Assembly: GCA_002449915.1 (NCBI GenBank)
Contig: DJXY01000221.1
Location: forward strand, 1-14,036
Source of the DNA: Oribacterium sp. UBA6992
GTDB lineage: Bacteria; Bacillota; Clostridia; Lachnospirales; Lachnospiraceae
Direction of reading: 5' to 3'
Length of the DNA stretch: 14,036 nucleotides
In this document: piece by piece, positions 1 to 6,879 of the stretch
Position numbering within the stretch: the first letter of the stretch is position 1
Layout: every line of letters starts with the position of its first letter
Notes under the pieces: model-generated
The model's input: only the letters and a program-made list of their open reading frames with translations
Told to the model about the DNA's origin: nothing
Database searches by the model: none
Program-made: the position numbers and the translations under genes

Positions 1-192
1 GTGGTTTTTTTGGCTGGAACCAAACAAGTAATCGTCGACGGAGGATCACCGTTATCATAGATCACGCATTGTTTGATGCGGCTAAGTGACTGCTTCGGAA
101 ACGGAGTAGTAAGAAGAGTGGTACCGCAGAGGAATTTCAGCCTTTGTCTCTTCCTGTCAGATCTATGGCAGGAAAGGACAAAGGCTTTTTTT
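1..192 (+). promoter_or_regulatory. T-box riboswitch leader (5' end outside the window) upstream of the BASS transporter
   Basis: Regulatory leader that senses uncharged tRNA and lets transcription continue into the transporter when an amino acid is scarce. The T-box core UGGNACC lies at 119-125 inside GAGTGGTACCGC (116-127). A stem III-like hairpin occupies 89-110 (9 pairs, GAAA loop), and smaller hairpins are at 37-53 and 65-80. AAGAG (114-118) can pair with CTCTT (148-152) to form an antiterminator helix that excludes the terminator at 140-185. The variable T-box base is U122, which would pair with an A at the tRNA discriminator position. Stem I is cut by the window edge, so the specifier codon cannot be assigned. 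A reading GAA-CCA-A at 17-23 would suggest proline, but this is a guess. Confidence is high for the T-box class and low for the amino acid. Confidence 0.87.
140..192 (+). terminator. Regulated intrinsic terminator of the T-box leader
   Basis: A 17-position stem pairs 140-156 with 169-185, with one G-U wobble and one C-A mismatch. The loop is 12 bases and seven Ts follow (186-192). Its 5' arm contains CTCTT (148-152), which is also the 3' arm of the antiterminator, so the two folds exclude each other as expected of a T-box switch. Confidence 0.9.
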
Positions 193-275
193 GTAACCGG
201 CCCGTTTATATTTTTCATTTTGGAATGTCCAAGCTCAGGCAGATGCATTCCATACTCATTATGAGGAGGTCTACA

Positions 276-1244
276 ATGAAAACACTGGAAAAAGTAAGTA
301 ACTTCGTCGGCAAATGGATGGCTTTGATCGTCCTGGTAGTTGCCGCTCTGGCTCTCTTTGCGCCTGCCACCTGCTCCTGGATTAAAACCAGCTGGATCAA
401 CACACTGCTTGGCGTCGTAATGTTTGGTATGGGTCTTACGCTTAAGGCGTCTGACTTTGCTGAAGTATTTAAAAGACCAAAGGATGTAATCCTCGGTGCT
501 GTCTGCCAGTTCACGCTGATGCCGCTGCTCGCATTTCTGCTGACCAAGCTTTTCCGCCTGTCTCCGGAGCTTGCTGTCGGCGTTATCCTTGTTGGCACCT
601 GCCCGGGCGGTACATCCTCTAACGTTATGACCTATCTTTCTCACGGTGATGTTCCACTGTCCGTTTCCATGACAGCCGTATCTACTCTCCTGGCACCGGT
701 CATGACTCCGCTCCTGACTCTGCTGTACGCAGGACAGACCGTCGATGTCAATGTTGTTGCCATGTTCCTGTCTGTCGTTAAGGTTGTTTTATTCCCGATC
801 GTACTTGGTCTTGTCGCAAATCACTTCTTTGGCGAATTTACACAGAAGGCTGCAAAGGCACTGCCTCTTGTATCCACAACCGCTATTGTTCTGATCGTTG
901 GCGCCGTTGTTTCCGCAAACTCAGCGAGAATCATGACCTCCGGTCTTCTGATCCTTGCCGTTGTCATCTGCCATAACCTCCTTGGTTATCTTACCGGCTA
1001 TGCGGTTGCCAAGGTTCTGGGTCTGGATACAACAAAGTGCCGTGCAATTTCCATCGAGGTCGGAATGCAGAACTCCGGTCTTGCTACAAGCCTCGCTGCA
1101 ACGCACTTCGCACAGTATCCGTTAGCTACTATCCCAGGTGCTGTCTTCTCTGTATGGCACAACATCTCCGGCGCACTCCTGGCTGGTTTCTTTAACCATC
1201 AGTCTGCAAAGCAGGCAGAAACTGCTGCAGCCGTTGCACATTGA
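276..1244 (+). CDS. BASS family (bile acid:Na+ symporter-like) transporter under T-box control
   Basis: Integral membrane secondary transporter of 322 residues, a normal length for bacterial BASS proteins. About nine or ten hydrophobic helices fill the chain. Two family motifs stand out: GTCPGGTSSN (107-116), followed by a long hydrophobic stretch, and EVGMQNSGLA (261-270). In this fold they correspond to the broken crossing helices that bind sodium and substrate. The ATG at 276 is chosen because AGGAGG lies just upstream; the frame stays open to 144, but that part overlaps the leader terminator. Known BASS members carry bile acids, pantothenate precursors, pyruvate or other organic acids, so the family name does not fix the substrate. 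Control by a T-box suggests an amino acid, a 2-keto acid precursor or a related metabolite (inference). The gene appears monocistronic. Confidence 0.93.
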   Translation: MKTLEKVSNFVGKWMALIVLVVAALALFAPATCSWIKTSWINTLLGVVMFGMGLTLKASDFAEVFKRPKDVILGAVCQFTLMPLLAFLLTKLFRLSPELAVGVILVGTCPGGTSSNVMTYLSHGDVPLSVSMTAVSTLLAPVMTPLLTLLYAGQTVDVNVVAMFLSVVKVVLFPIVLGLVANHFFGEFTQKAAKALPLVSTTAIVLIVGAVVSANSARIMTSGLLILAVVICHNLLGYLTGYAVAKVLGLDTTKCRAISIEVGMQNSGLATSLAATHFAQYPLATIPGAVFSVWHNISGALLAGFFNHQSAKQAETAAAVAH

Positions 1245-1351
1245 TCATCGACCGCATGCCGGAAGTTTTGATCGCTGCCCGCTAAGGAAAAGCGGTCGCC
1301 ACAGAAACGATCCGCTGATGACAATCTGGTAATCATATATGGAAATGCTTA

Positions 1352-1385
1352 AAGCCCGTGACAAAAAGTCACGGGCTTATTTATT
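1352..1385. terminator. Intrinsic terminator after the BASS gene, possibly also serving the convergent carbonic anhydrase
   Basis: Perfect 11-base-pair stem AAGCCCGTGAC / GTCACGGGCTT (1352-1362 with 1368-1378) with an A5 loop, followed on the + strand by a T-rich tail ending near 1385. On the minus strand the tail is poorer (TAAGCATTT), so termination of carbonic anhydrase transcripts here is possible but weaker. The rest of the 1245-1511 gap shows no gene or other recognisable element. Confidence 0.85.
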
Positions 1386-1511
1386 ACTGAGACATCCTCG
1401 GCTAGCCAGCATCCCCCTCTCAATTTTATCTTCAATAGAGGATGTTTCATCCGACACGCTTTTAATTTTAAGGTATTTCCTATATTTCTGAAGGTTATCC
1501 GAAATTGCACC

Positions 1512-2162
1512 TCACCACAGCACTTCTCCGGTCTCCACATCATACACCGCACTTGCCACAGTGAAGCCCTTAAGCGCAGGATCCAGGGCAAGTACCTGCC
1601 GGATCTTCCCGGCACTATGCTCGGCATTTTTCCTGCTTGCCTCTACATCATCTGTTTCCGCACCAATGGCTGCATGAATTTCATCTGTGATACTCCTGAT
1701 ATATCCGTCGCCATGACCAAGGATCGCCGCTCCCACTGCACCGCAGTGCGTATGCCCCAGCACCAGTGTAAACGGACAGCCCAGATGCCGTAATGCATAC
1801 TCGACACTGCCAAGCTGCTGATCGGAAATGATATTGCCAGCCACCCGGATCGTAAAGAGCTCGCCGATACCACACAGGAAAATGTCCTCGGGAATCACTC
1901 TGGAATCCGCGCATGCAATTACAACCGCATACGGATGCTGCCCATGCACTGCTGTATCTCTCCGCCGCTCCGGAGAAATATCCCCATCGTTTTTTCTCGC
2001 TGCAATATATCGCTCGTTTCCTGCCTTAAGCCGCTCCCATACCTGCGCTAATGTGTATTCTGACCTTTCTGAATGTCCTATCTGTCCAGTACGTTCTGTA
2101 TCTTTTATGAATCCTGTGGAGTCTGCATGTTCTATATATTCCATATGTCCTGGCATTGGCAT
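1512..2162 (-). CDS. Beta-class carbonic anhydrase
   Basis: Zinc enzyme that interconverts CO2 and bicarbonate in the cytoplasm, supplying bicarbonate to carboxylases. The product has 216 residues. The diagnostic beta-class motifs are CADSR (84-88) and HTHC (137-140): Cys84, His137 and Cys140 are the expected zinc ligands, with the Asp86-Arg88 dyad. RVAGN (106-110) and the C-terminal DVETGEV also fit the family. The fold proper begins near residue 37, so the first 36 residues are a polar extension that carries the near-repeats IEHADS and IGHSERS. Two starts are possible, ATG at 2162 or in-frame ATG at 2144. The first has GGAAGG and AGG upstream and is preferred; no further ATG, GTG or TTG start is evident between the extension and the catalytic domain. 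No signal peptide. Single gene, convergent with the BASS gene. Confidence 0.95.
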   Translation of the reverse strand: MPMPGHMEYIEHADSTGFIKDTERTGQIGHSERSEYTLAQVWERLKAGNERYIAARKNDGDISPERRRDTAVHGQHPYAVVIACADSRVIPEDIFLCGIGELFTIRVAGNIISDQQLGSVEYALRHLGCPFTLVLGHTHCGAVGAAILGHGDGYIRSITDEIHAAIGAETDDVEASRKNAEHSAGKIRQVLALDPALKGFTVASAVYDVETGEVLW

Positions 2163-2305
2163 GTCCTACCTTCCTATAACTATAGTGCGCATGGAAAATA
2201 AATCCAAATTCCTCAATCTCGCCACGCAAATCTTGTCTTCCGCTGCAGAGTTTACTTTCCTTACATTGTTTATATCAGCCAGGAAATTTCTGTCAAGCTT
2301 CTTAT

Positions 2306-2352
2306 AAAAATCATCCGGATGCGTAGAAATTCACGCACCCGGATGATTTTTT
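2306..2352 (-). terminator. Intrinsic terminator downstream of the permease-hydrolase operon
   Basis: Long inverted repeat with AAAATCATCCGG on one arm and CCGGATGATTTT on the other; the inner TGCGT/ACGCA pairs continue the stem around a short loop. T-rich tracts flank both sides. The only gene that runs into it is the minus-strand hydrolase ending at 2455, about 100 bases away. It also insulates the carbonic anhydrase promoter region. Confidence 0.82.
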
Positions 2353-2454
2353 CCCTCTATCTAATCTAATAGAAGTCTTTTATTCGCTTAACCCAATCAA
2401 CACACCAGATAATCCAACGGTTCAACTCCGATGACTCAATTTCAATGCTTCAAC

Positions 2455-4269
2455 TTACATTTTCACCTTCTCGCCTTTATAGTACAACTCCTTGGTCTCC
2501 GGATCTTTACGGAAGTCTCTCATATACTCCCAGGCAGCCATACATTCACTTGGAAATGTCGCATGCGCCTTGGTTTCCGTTTCCGAGAGATGCAGGATCG
2601 GTACGCCGGAAGCATTTTCAAAAACATAGTGATGCATCAGTCCTTCCGTATAGCTTGCACTCTTGCCATGATCAAGAAATGTATAATCAGACCACTGTTT
2701 TACCGTATGATTTAATTTGCAGAAGGTTGACACTGTGGCTTTGCCGTTTTCATTAGCCCAACCTCCACGGAATGCGCCATCGCAATATCCGAGATTAGCA
2801 AAAATTCCGAGTGCAGATGTATAGTTCGGTTCCGGATCCGGCTCTCCCTTTTCCCAGGCACCGAGCTCCATGCGGTGAGCCGAAAATGGTGCTACTGCTG
2901 CAAAATAATCCGGACGCCATGCGGCACAGGACCAGCTCATAGCGCCGCCGGAGGACTGCCCGGAAGCATAAATCCGGCTGCGGTCTACCTTGTAATGCGA
3001 AATCAACCACTGATACAGATAATCCACAAAAAGAAGATCATCCGGTCGTTCCGCCGTCGGTTTCCCGGTATTCCACCATGCACGCAGGATATTATTGGTG
3101 CGAATATCACTTACCTCACGCACAGCATTATCCGGAGATGCACTGCCCATAATCAGTAACAGACCATACTTCTCTGCCACCATGCTCCATCCGATCCGGT
3201 CTGCTATCTCATCTCCGGAGCCTCCTGCACCGTGGAATACAAACACTGCCGGGATATTCTCTGCTGGTGCAGTTGCTGGAACATATACATACCATTCACG
3301 CTGATACATATCCTGGTGATCATCATAAAATCCACCCCATACCGGCGCAGTGAATTTCTGAAATCCGCGTTCATAAATGTTTCCAGCCTTGCGAAGGGCA
3401 CCATTATTGGTTCCCGGATAGCGATACATCCCATCAAAAAGCTCCGTCAGAATTTTTTCACTGTACGAACGGGAAATACATTCCTGCCAGCTGCACTGAT
3501 CCGTAATAACCTGTGCGCACCATTCTTCATCAATGCTGCCGCCCATTTCCGGGGTATACACGGTCAGGCTGCCATCTTGCTTTCCAACAGCCTCGCAATG
3601 ATTGGATCTCCGGTAATAAGCGAGTTCACGGGCAACATCCGCCGCATCTGCATTCGCCATATCAAATGTCATCCAGACCGGCCACTGCACCTGAGCAAAT
3701 GTCACTCCTTCCGTACGCGTGAAATGCGTCTCGCAGAAGGACTTCTCTGCTTCCGACATTCCTTTCGTACCCAGCAATGCAATCGCCGCATACGCACGAG
3801 GATTTCTTCTGGATTGATACCCGATCAGATCCGCACCTTTGCCGTAACCTACAGCATAGAAATTAGCCTGGAAAGAGCAGAACATCGGGCGCAAATTGAG
3901 ATCTCCGTCAAGCGCTTCAAAATACGCCGCCTCTGTCTCCTCATCACACCAGGTTTTATCCTCCTTGGGCTCCATCAATACAAGATAGAGTCCATAATGA
4001 TCAGCGAGATCCTTCCATCCACTATCAACCATAAAATCCCATGGATCTGTGTTTTCCGGAATCGCAATGATAACCGTCGGCTGGTTATAGATAGATCCCT
4101 CAGGAATATAAAACTTAGTGGAACGTATAATCTGATCTTCCCTGGATACTACACAATCAAACTGATAATATCCATGGAGAACCTGCTGATAATAATGATT
4201 TCTGTTTACATGTAATGTCCCTGCATCCGGAAGCACCTGTGCCTCCGGTCTCTGAAGCCATGATCTCAT
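2455..4269 (-). CDS. Two-domain alpha/beta-hydrolase, PHB depolymerase/feruloyl esterase-like, with a degenerate N-terminal copy
   Basis: Predicted cytoplasmic esterase of 604 residues, with no signal peptide or anchor. The C-terminal domain (about 325-590) has an oxyanion-hole type HGAGGSG (346-352), the nucleophile elbow GQSSG with Ser439, and a late histidine (His569) followed by a helix as in PHB depolymerase/feruloyl esterase-like (LpqC) hydrolases. The acid is uncertain, perhaps Asp497. The N-terminal part (about 50-200) aligns by eye with the same fold: FYIPEG..QPTVIIAI matches WYVYVP..IPAVFVF, and FYAVGYGKGAD matches IYASGQSSGGA. There the nucleophile position is Gly143 and the HGAGG loop is lost, so it is probably non-catalytic. 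The start has AGGAGG at ideal spacing. It lies 133 bases downstream of the permease with no terminator between, so co-transcription is likely. The true substrate (aryl ester, hydroxy-acid ester or other) is unknown. Confidence 0.85.
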   Translation of the reverse strand: MRSWLQRPEAQVLPDAGTLHVNRNHYYQQVLHGYYQFDCVVSREDQIIRSTKFYIPEGSIYNQPTVIIAIPENTDPWDFMVDSGWKDLADHYGLYLVLMEPKEDKTWCDEETEAAYFEALDGDLNLRPMFCSFQANFYAVGYGKGADLIGYQSRRNPRAYAAIALLGTKGMSEAEKSFCETHFTRTEGVTFAQVQWPVWMTFDMANADAADVARELAYYRRSNHCEAVGKQDGSLTVYTPEMGGSIDEEWCAQVITDQCSWQECISRSYSEKILTELFDGMYRYPGTNNGALRKAGNIYERGFQKFTAPVWGGFYDDHQDMYQREWYVYVPATAPAENIPAVFVFHGAGGSGDEIADRIGWSMVAEKYGLLLIMGSASPDNAVREVSDIRTNNILRAWWNTGKPTAERPDDLLFVDYLYQWLISHYKVDRSRIYASGQSSGGAMSWSCAAWRPDYFAAVAPFSAHRMELGAWEKGEPDPEPNYTSALGIFANLGYCDGAFRGGWANENGKATVSTFCKLNHTVKQWSDYTFLDHGKSASYTEGLMHHYVFENASGVPILHLSETETKAHATFPSECMAAWEYMRDFRKDPETKELYYKGEKVKM

Positions 4270-4402
4270 ATTTTCCTCCTGTCACTGCTGCTTAACTGCT
4301 GAATCACACAAGATGATCGCGCAAAACTTAGGCAAAGTCATTCGCCTGAACTCCCGAATAACCGTAAATGAACTGGTGCTGGCATCGCATCAATTGCATA
4401 TC

Positions 4403-5680
4403 TTACGGATAAACCGGGAACATCAGATCCGCCACCACAGAAAGTGAGATCACTGCAATCGCAAGGTATGGCAAAGTGTATTTCAAAAGTTTCGCAGGTT
4501 CATGCTGACCTATCGCAAAGGCAAGTGCACATTCGGCAGAACCAGATGGGAATGCAACTGCCATGACAGATGCAATGTTAATTACAAGTACGATACCTCT
4601 GGGGTCCATACCACCCGCAAGGGACAGGGATGCAGCAATCGGTGTAAGTACCGCAGCCGTACCGGTATTAGACATAAACGTGGTCATTACGATCGTAACA
4701 ACTGCAAAAACTATCAATACAATAAGACTTGATGGATGTCCTCCAAGTACAACTAAAAGTGCGTTACCAATGAGATCGCCTACACCGGACTTTCCTATAG
4801 CATCGGACATCACAAGAACACCTGCGATCATCCAAACCATATCACTCGTCAATGCCGTGATGGCTTCCTTTGGTGAAATTGCTTTACTGAAAATAAGTGC
4901 AAGAACACCAAGAACCGGGATCACATACATCAGTTGTCCAACCTTAGCGCCAAAAATAAATCCAAGTAAAACAAGAACAAAGACCACATTAATTACATTT
5001 TCATCCCTCTTTGGGATCGCTGTGGTTTCCTTTACATTCTTTACATTTGCTGTATTAATCGGATGCTTTGGGATAAGCTTCCAGGCAAACAGTGCATAAA
5101 TCGTAAGTAAGATACATGGTATTACAGAAACCTTAAAAAAATCGAGCGGCATCAGCATGTATACATCATTGTTAATAATACCCTCATAATACGCATTTGC
5201 CGTTGCAGACATTGTTGCACCAAGTCCCACCGGAAATTTGAGAGACCAGGCTGCAAGAACTGAGAATGCTGCAAAAATCATACGTGAACCGCAAATTTCA
5301 TCATTATCGTCCAAAGATACCAGGAAAAGCGCAATGATAGAAACAATCGCAGTTCTGCCCATCAGCTGCCCGAGCACAATCGTCACAAGGAACAGACAAA
5401 GGATGAATACAAATCCGCTCTTTTCCTTGATCTTATCCATCGCTGCCCTGATTTTATTAATCAGACTGGTCTTGCCAAAGGCATAGGCAACGGTAAACAT
5501 ACAGGCAACAAGAATCGTGGTCTTATTGGACAGTCCGGCAAAAGCATCCGATATTTTCATGACATTGGTCAATGCCAGCATGGCACAGCAGGTCATCGTG
5601 GTTACACCATAAGGCACCTTATGGGTAAAGAACATAACAATCATAAAGACAAGCAATGCCAATACGATATACATCTGCAT
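4403..5680 (-). CDS. SLC13/DASS-type anion permease (ion transporter superfamily)
   Basis: Polytopic inner-membrane protein of 425 residues with roughly ten to twelve hydrophobic helices in two related halves. SNTGTAAVLTP (337-347) is the SNT-type substrate/sodium hairpin seen in SLC13 proteins. GATMSATANAYY (154-165) is in the matching place of the first half, and FPSGSAECALAFA (377-389) is a conserved late loop. Relatives import di- and tricarboxylates, sulfate or other organic anions; nothing visible picks the substrate. The reading frame is open to a GTG at 5701, but AAGGGG sits 7 bases before the ATG at 5680, which is therefore preferred; ATG 5674 is a further option. It is the first gene of a likely operon with the hydrolase, divergent from two LysR genes, suggesting import of an ester or organic anion that the hydrolase then cleaves (inference). 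Confidence 0.88.
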   Translation of the reverse strand: MQMYIVLALLVFMIVMFFTHKVPYGVTTMTCCAMLALTNVMKISDAFAGLSNKTTILVACMFTVAYAFGKTSLINKIRAAMDKIKEKSGFVFILCLFLVTIVLGQLMGRTAIVSIIALFLVSLDDNDEICGSRMIFAAFSVLAAWSLKFPVGLGATMSATANAYYEGIINNDVYMLMPLDFFKVSVIPCILLTIYALFAWKLIPKHPINTANVKNVKETTAIPKRDENVINVVFVLVLLGFIFGAKVGQLMYVIPVLGVLALIFSKAISPKEAITALTSDMVWMIAGVLVMSDAIGKSGVGDLIGNALLVVLGGHPSSLIVLIVFAVVTIVMTTFMSNTGTAAVLTPIAASLSLAGGMDPRGIVLVINIASVMAVAFPSGSAECALAFAIGQHEPAKLLKYTLPYLAIAVISLSVVADLMFPVYP

Positions 5681-5707
5681 AATAAATCCCCTTCCATTCA
5701 CGTTAAC

Positions 5708-5721
5708 TAAATGTTATAGAT
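5708..5721 (+). repeat. Direct repeat copy 1, candidate LysR operator near the permease start site
   Basis: TAAATGTTATAGAT, identical to 5793-5806. The start-to-start distance is 85 bases, close to eight helical turns, which would put both copies on the same face of the DNA. This copy lies just downstream of the predicted permease transcription start (near 5730). Confidence 0.6.
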
Positions 5722-5730
5722 TGTTACTAT
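5716..5730. promoter_or_regulatory. Candidate LysR-type operator ATAG-N7-CTAT
   Basis: ATAGATTGTTACTAT is an interrupted palindrome of the T-N11-A type (T5717, A5729) typical of LysR-family binding sites. It overlaps direct repeat copy 1 and sits over the predicted permease start site. The corresponding place after copy 2 keeps only the left half-site. Confidence 0.5.
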
Positions 5731-5736
5731 GAAACT

Positions 5737-5765
5737 ACTATAAATCATTGACTATATCTTGACAA
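5737..5765 (-). promoter_or_regulatory. Predicted sigma-A promoter of the permease-hydrolase operon
   Basis: On the minus strand: TTGTCA (5765-5760), 17-base spacer, TATAGT (5742-5737). This predicts a start near 5730 and an untranslated leader of about 50 bases before the ATG at 5680. The -35 overlaps the -35 of the divergent LysR promoter. Confidence 0.6.
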
Positions 5766-5787
5766 TCTTGGTAAAATCATATTTAGT
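5759..5787 (+). promoter_or_regulatory. Predicted sigma-A promoter of the tandem LysR genes
   Basis: Perfect TTGACA (5759-5764), 17-base spacer, TTTAGT (5782-5787). The predicted start near 5794 falls inside direct repeat copy 2 (5793-5806), suggesting autorepression. Its -35 shares bases 5760-5764 with the opposing permease promoter, so the two promoters would compete for polymerase. Confidence 0.6.
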
Positions 5788-5792
5788 TTAAG

Positions 5793-5806
5793 TAAATGTT
5801 ATAGAT
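5793..5806 (+). repeat. Direct repeat copy 2, candidate operator at the LysR start site
   Basis: TAAATGTTATAGAT, identical to 5708-5721; similarity extends a few bases to the left (GTTTAAG versus GTTAAC). It covers the predicted start site of the LysR transcript. Confidence 0.6.
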
Positions 5807-5859
5807 ATTGCCTTAATGTATCGACTGAAAAGTTATGTTCAGAAAGGAGCACGTGCCTC

Positions 5860-6879
5860 GTGAATCTTAGAGATCAGCGCTACATGACCGCACTTAGTAC
5901 AGAGGGTTCTTTCGTCTCCGCTGCCCGGAAATTAGGAATCTCCCAGCCCGCACTCAGCCGGTGGCTTCATGGTCTCGAGCAGAGTCTCGGAACGCCCCTT
6001 GTACTCCGTTCACAGAAGCAGCTTGTCCTGACTGAGTCCGGACAGATTTATGCGGATGGCTGTCGCCAATGCCTTGCCTTATATGGAGAAATGCGTCAGA
6101 AACTGGAGGAGCAGAGATCTCCCTCCCTTACACAGCGGAAAATCATGCTCGGAGGAAGCGTAGTACGCGGATCCAAGACATTCGCGCAATTTTACGTTGA
6201 TTTTAAAAAACGATATCCTGATATTCATCTGGACATTATCCTGGACACCAATGTCGTACTTCACAAATTGCTGTTGGATGGAACAATTTCTATCGCTATG
6301 CTGGGCGCTACTGCTACTTCCATGGATGACCTGGAATATATGAAATTCATGGATGAAGAGCTGCTTTTGTTCGTCCCGCCGGGACATAAGCTGAGCTACG
6401 ATGGGAATGACAGAGATCCCGGGGACTACCCGACAATTGATCTTCAGGAACTGCAGGATACTCCATTTATGGTGCAGGAAAAGGAGACCTCCTACTCAGA
6501 ACTCCTGTATAAACTACTGGACCGGAATGATCTCACTCCGAATATCATATTCCGTTCCAATATGCTTCCTCTATTATATGATATGGTATGCAATGGTGCA
6601 GGTGCTGCAATACTGCCAGAGGCATATTATAGACCGGAAGATCATATTTCCGTTTACAGGATTCAGCCTCGAATTATCGTTTATCAGGGTATTGGCGTAC
6701 GTAAGGGCTATCCTCTGAGCGAACCGGAAGAATACGTCATTCACCGCATCATGGATAGCTGGGGGTCTCCTTACTATATGCATCGTTATGCTGAATATTA
6801 TCTGGAGCAGCGTCGGATAAACGTGATTGGAGCAGCCGACAAACCTGGAAAACATGAGAGGAGTAAGATTGATCAATGA
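5860..6879 (+). CDS. LysR-family transcriptional regulator 1
   Basis: DNA-binding regulator of 339 residues. The N-terminal winged helix-turn-helix is clear: GSFVSAARKLGISQPALSRW (16-35) continues into a recognition and dimerisation helix with the LEQSLGTPLVLR pattern. A periplasmic-binding-like effector domain follows from about residue 90. The chain is slightly longer than the usual 290-330 residues because of a basic C-terminal tail. The start is GTG at 5860, 10 bases after AAAGGAG; the MNLRDQRYM start fits LysR N-termini. It is divergent from the permease-hydrolase operon, the standard arrangement for a LysR regulator and its target, and overlaps the next LysR gene by ATGA. Likely role (inference): control of the permease-hydrolase operon in response to its substrate. 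Confidence 0.92.
   Translation: MNLRDQRYMTALSTEGSFVSAARKLGISQPALSRWLHGLEQSLGTPLVLRSQKQLVLTESGQIYADGCRQCLALYGEMRQKLEEQRSPSLTQRKIMLGGSVVRGSKTFAQFYVDFKKRYPDIHLDIILDTNVVLHKLLLDGTISIAMLGATATSMDDLEYMKFMDEELLLFVPPGHKLSYDGNDRDPGDYPTIDLQELQDTPFMVQEKETSYSELLYKLLDRNDLTPNIIFRSNMLPLLYDMVCNGAGAAILPEAYYRPEDHISVYRIQPRIIVYQGIGVRKGYPLSEPEEYVIHRIMDSWGSPYYMHRYAEYYLEQRRINVIGAADKPGKHERSKIDQ

Larger units (their letters stand above)
5705..5788. repeat. Inverted repeat AACTAAAT / ATTTAGTT spanning the divergent promoters
   Basis: AACTAAAT (5705-5712) and its exact reverse complement ATTTAGTT (5781-5788) lie 68 bases apart in the permease-LysR intergenic region. The flanks are also related (GTTAAC to the left, TTTAAG to the right). 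The first arm overlaps the first 14-base direct repeat, and the second overlaps the predicted LysR -10 element. Eight bases in AT-rich DNA can match by chance, so a regulatory role is plausible but unproven. Confidence 0.45.

Noticed and set aside
17..23. GAA-CCA-A read as a proline specifier of the T-box
   Set aside because: The 5' strand of stem I lies outside the window, so the specifier loop cannot be verified; the same bases also fit a small TTGG/CCAA hairpin.
2179..2207. Possible carbonic anhydrase promoter TTGGAT-N17-TATAGT on the minus strand
   Set aside because: The implied start near 2172 would fall inside the ribosome binding site, so it is not a confident call; no better promoter was found in 2163-2305.
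3232..4215. Long plus-strand open frame (327 codons) opposite the hydrolase gene
   Set aside because: It is fully antisense to a well-supported hydrolase, its translation has no recognisable domain, and no suitable promoter or ribosome binding site was seen.
4270..4402. Gap between permease and hydrolase examined for a terminator or promoter
   Set aside because: Only a 4-base-pair AGGC/GCCT hairpin without a T run was seen, so the two genes are treated as one operon.
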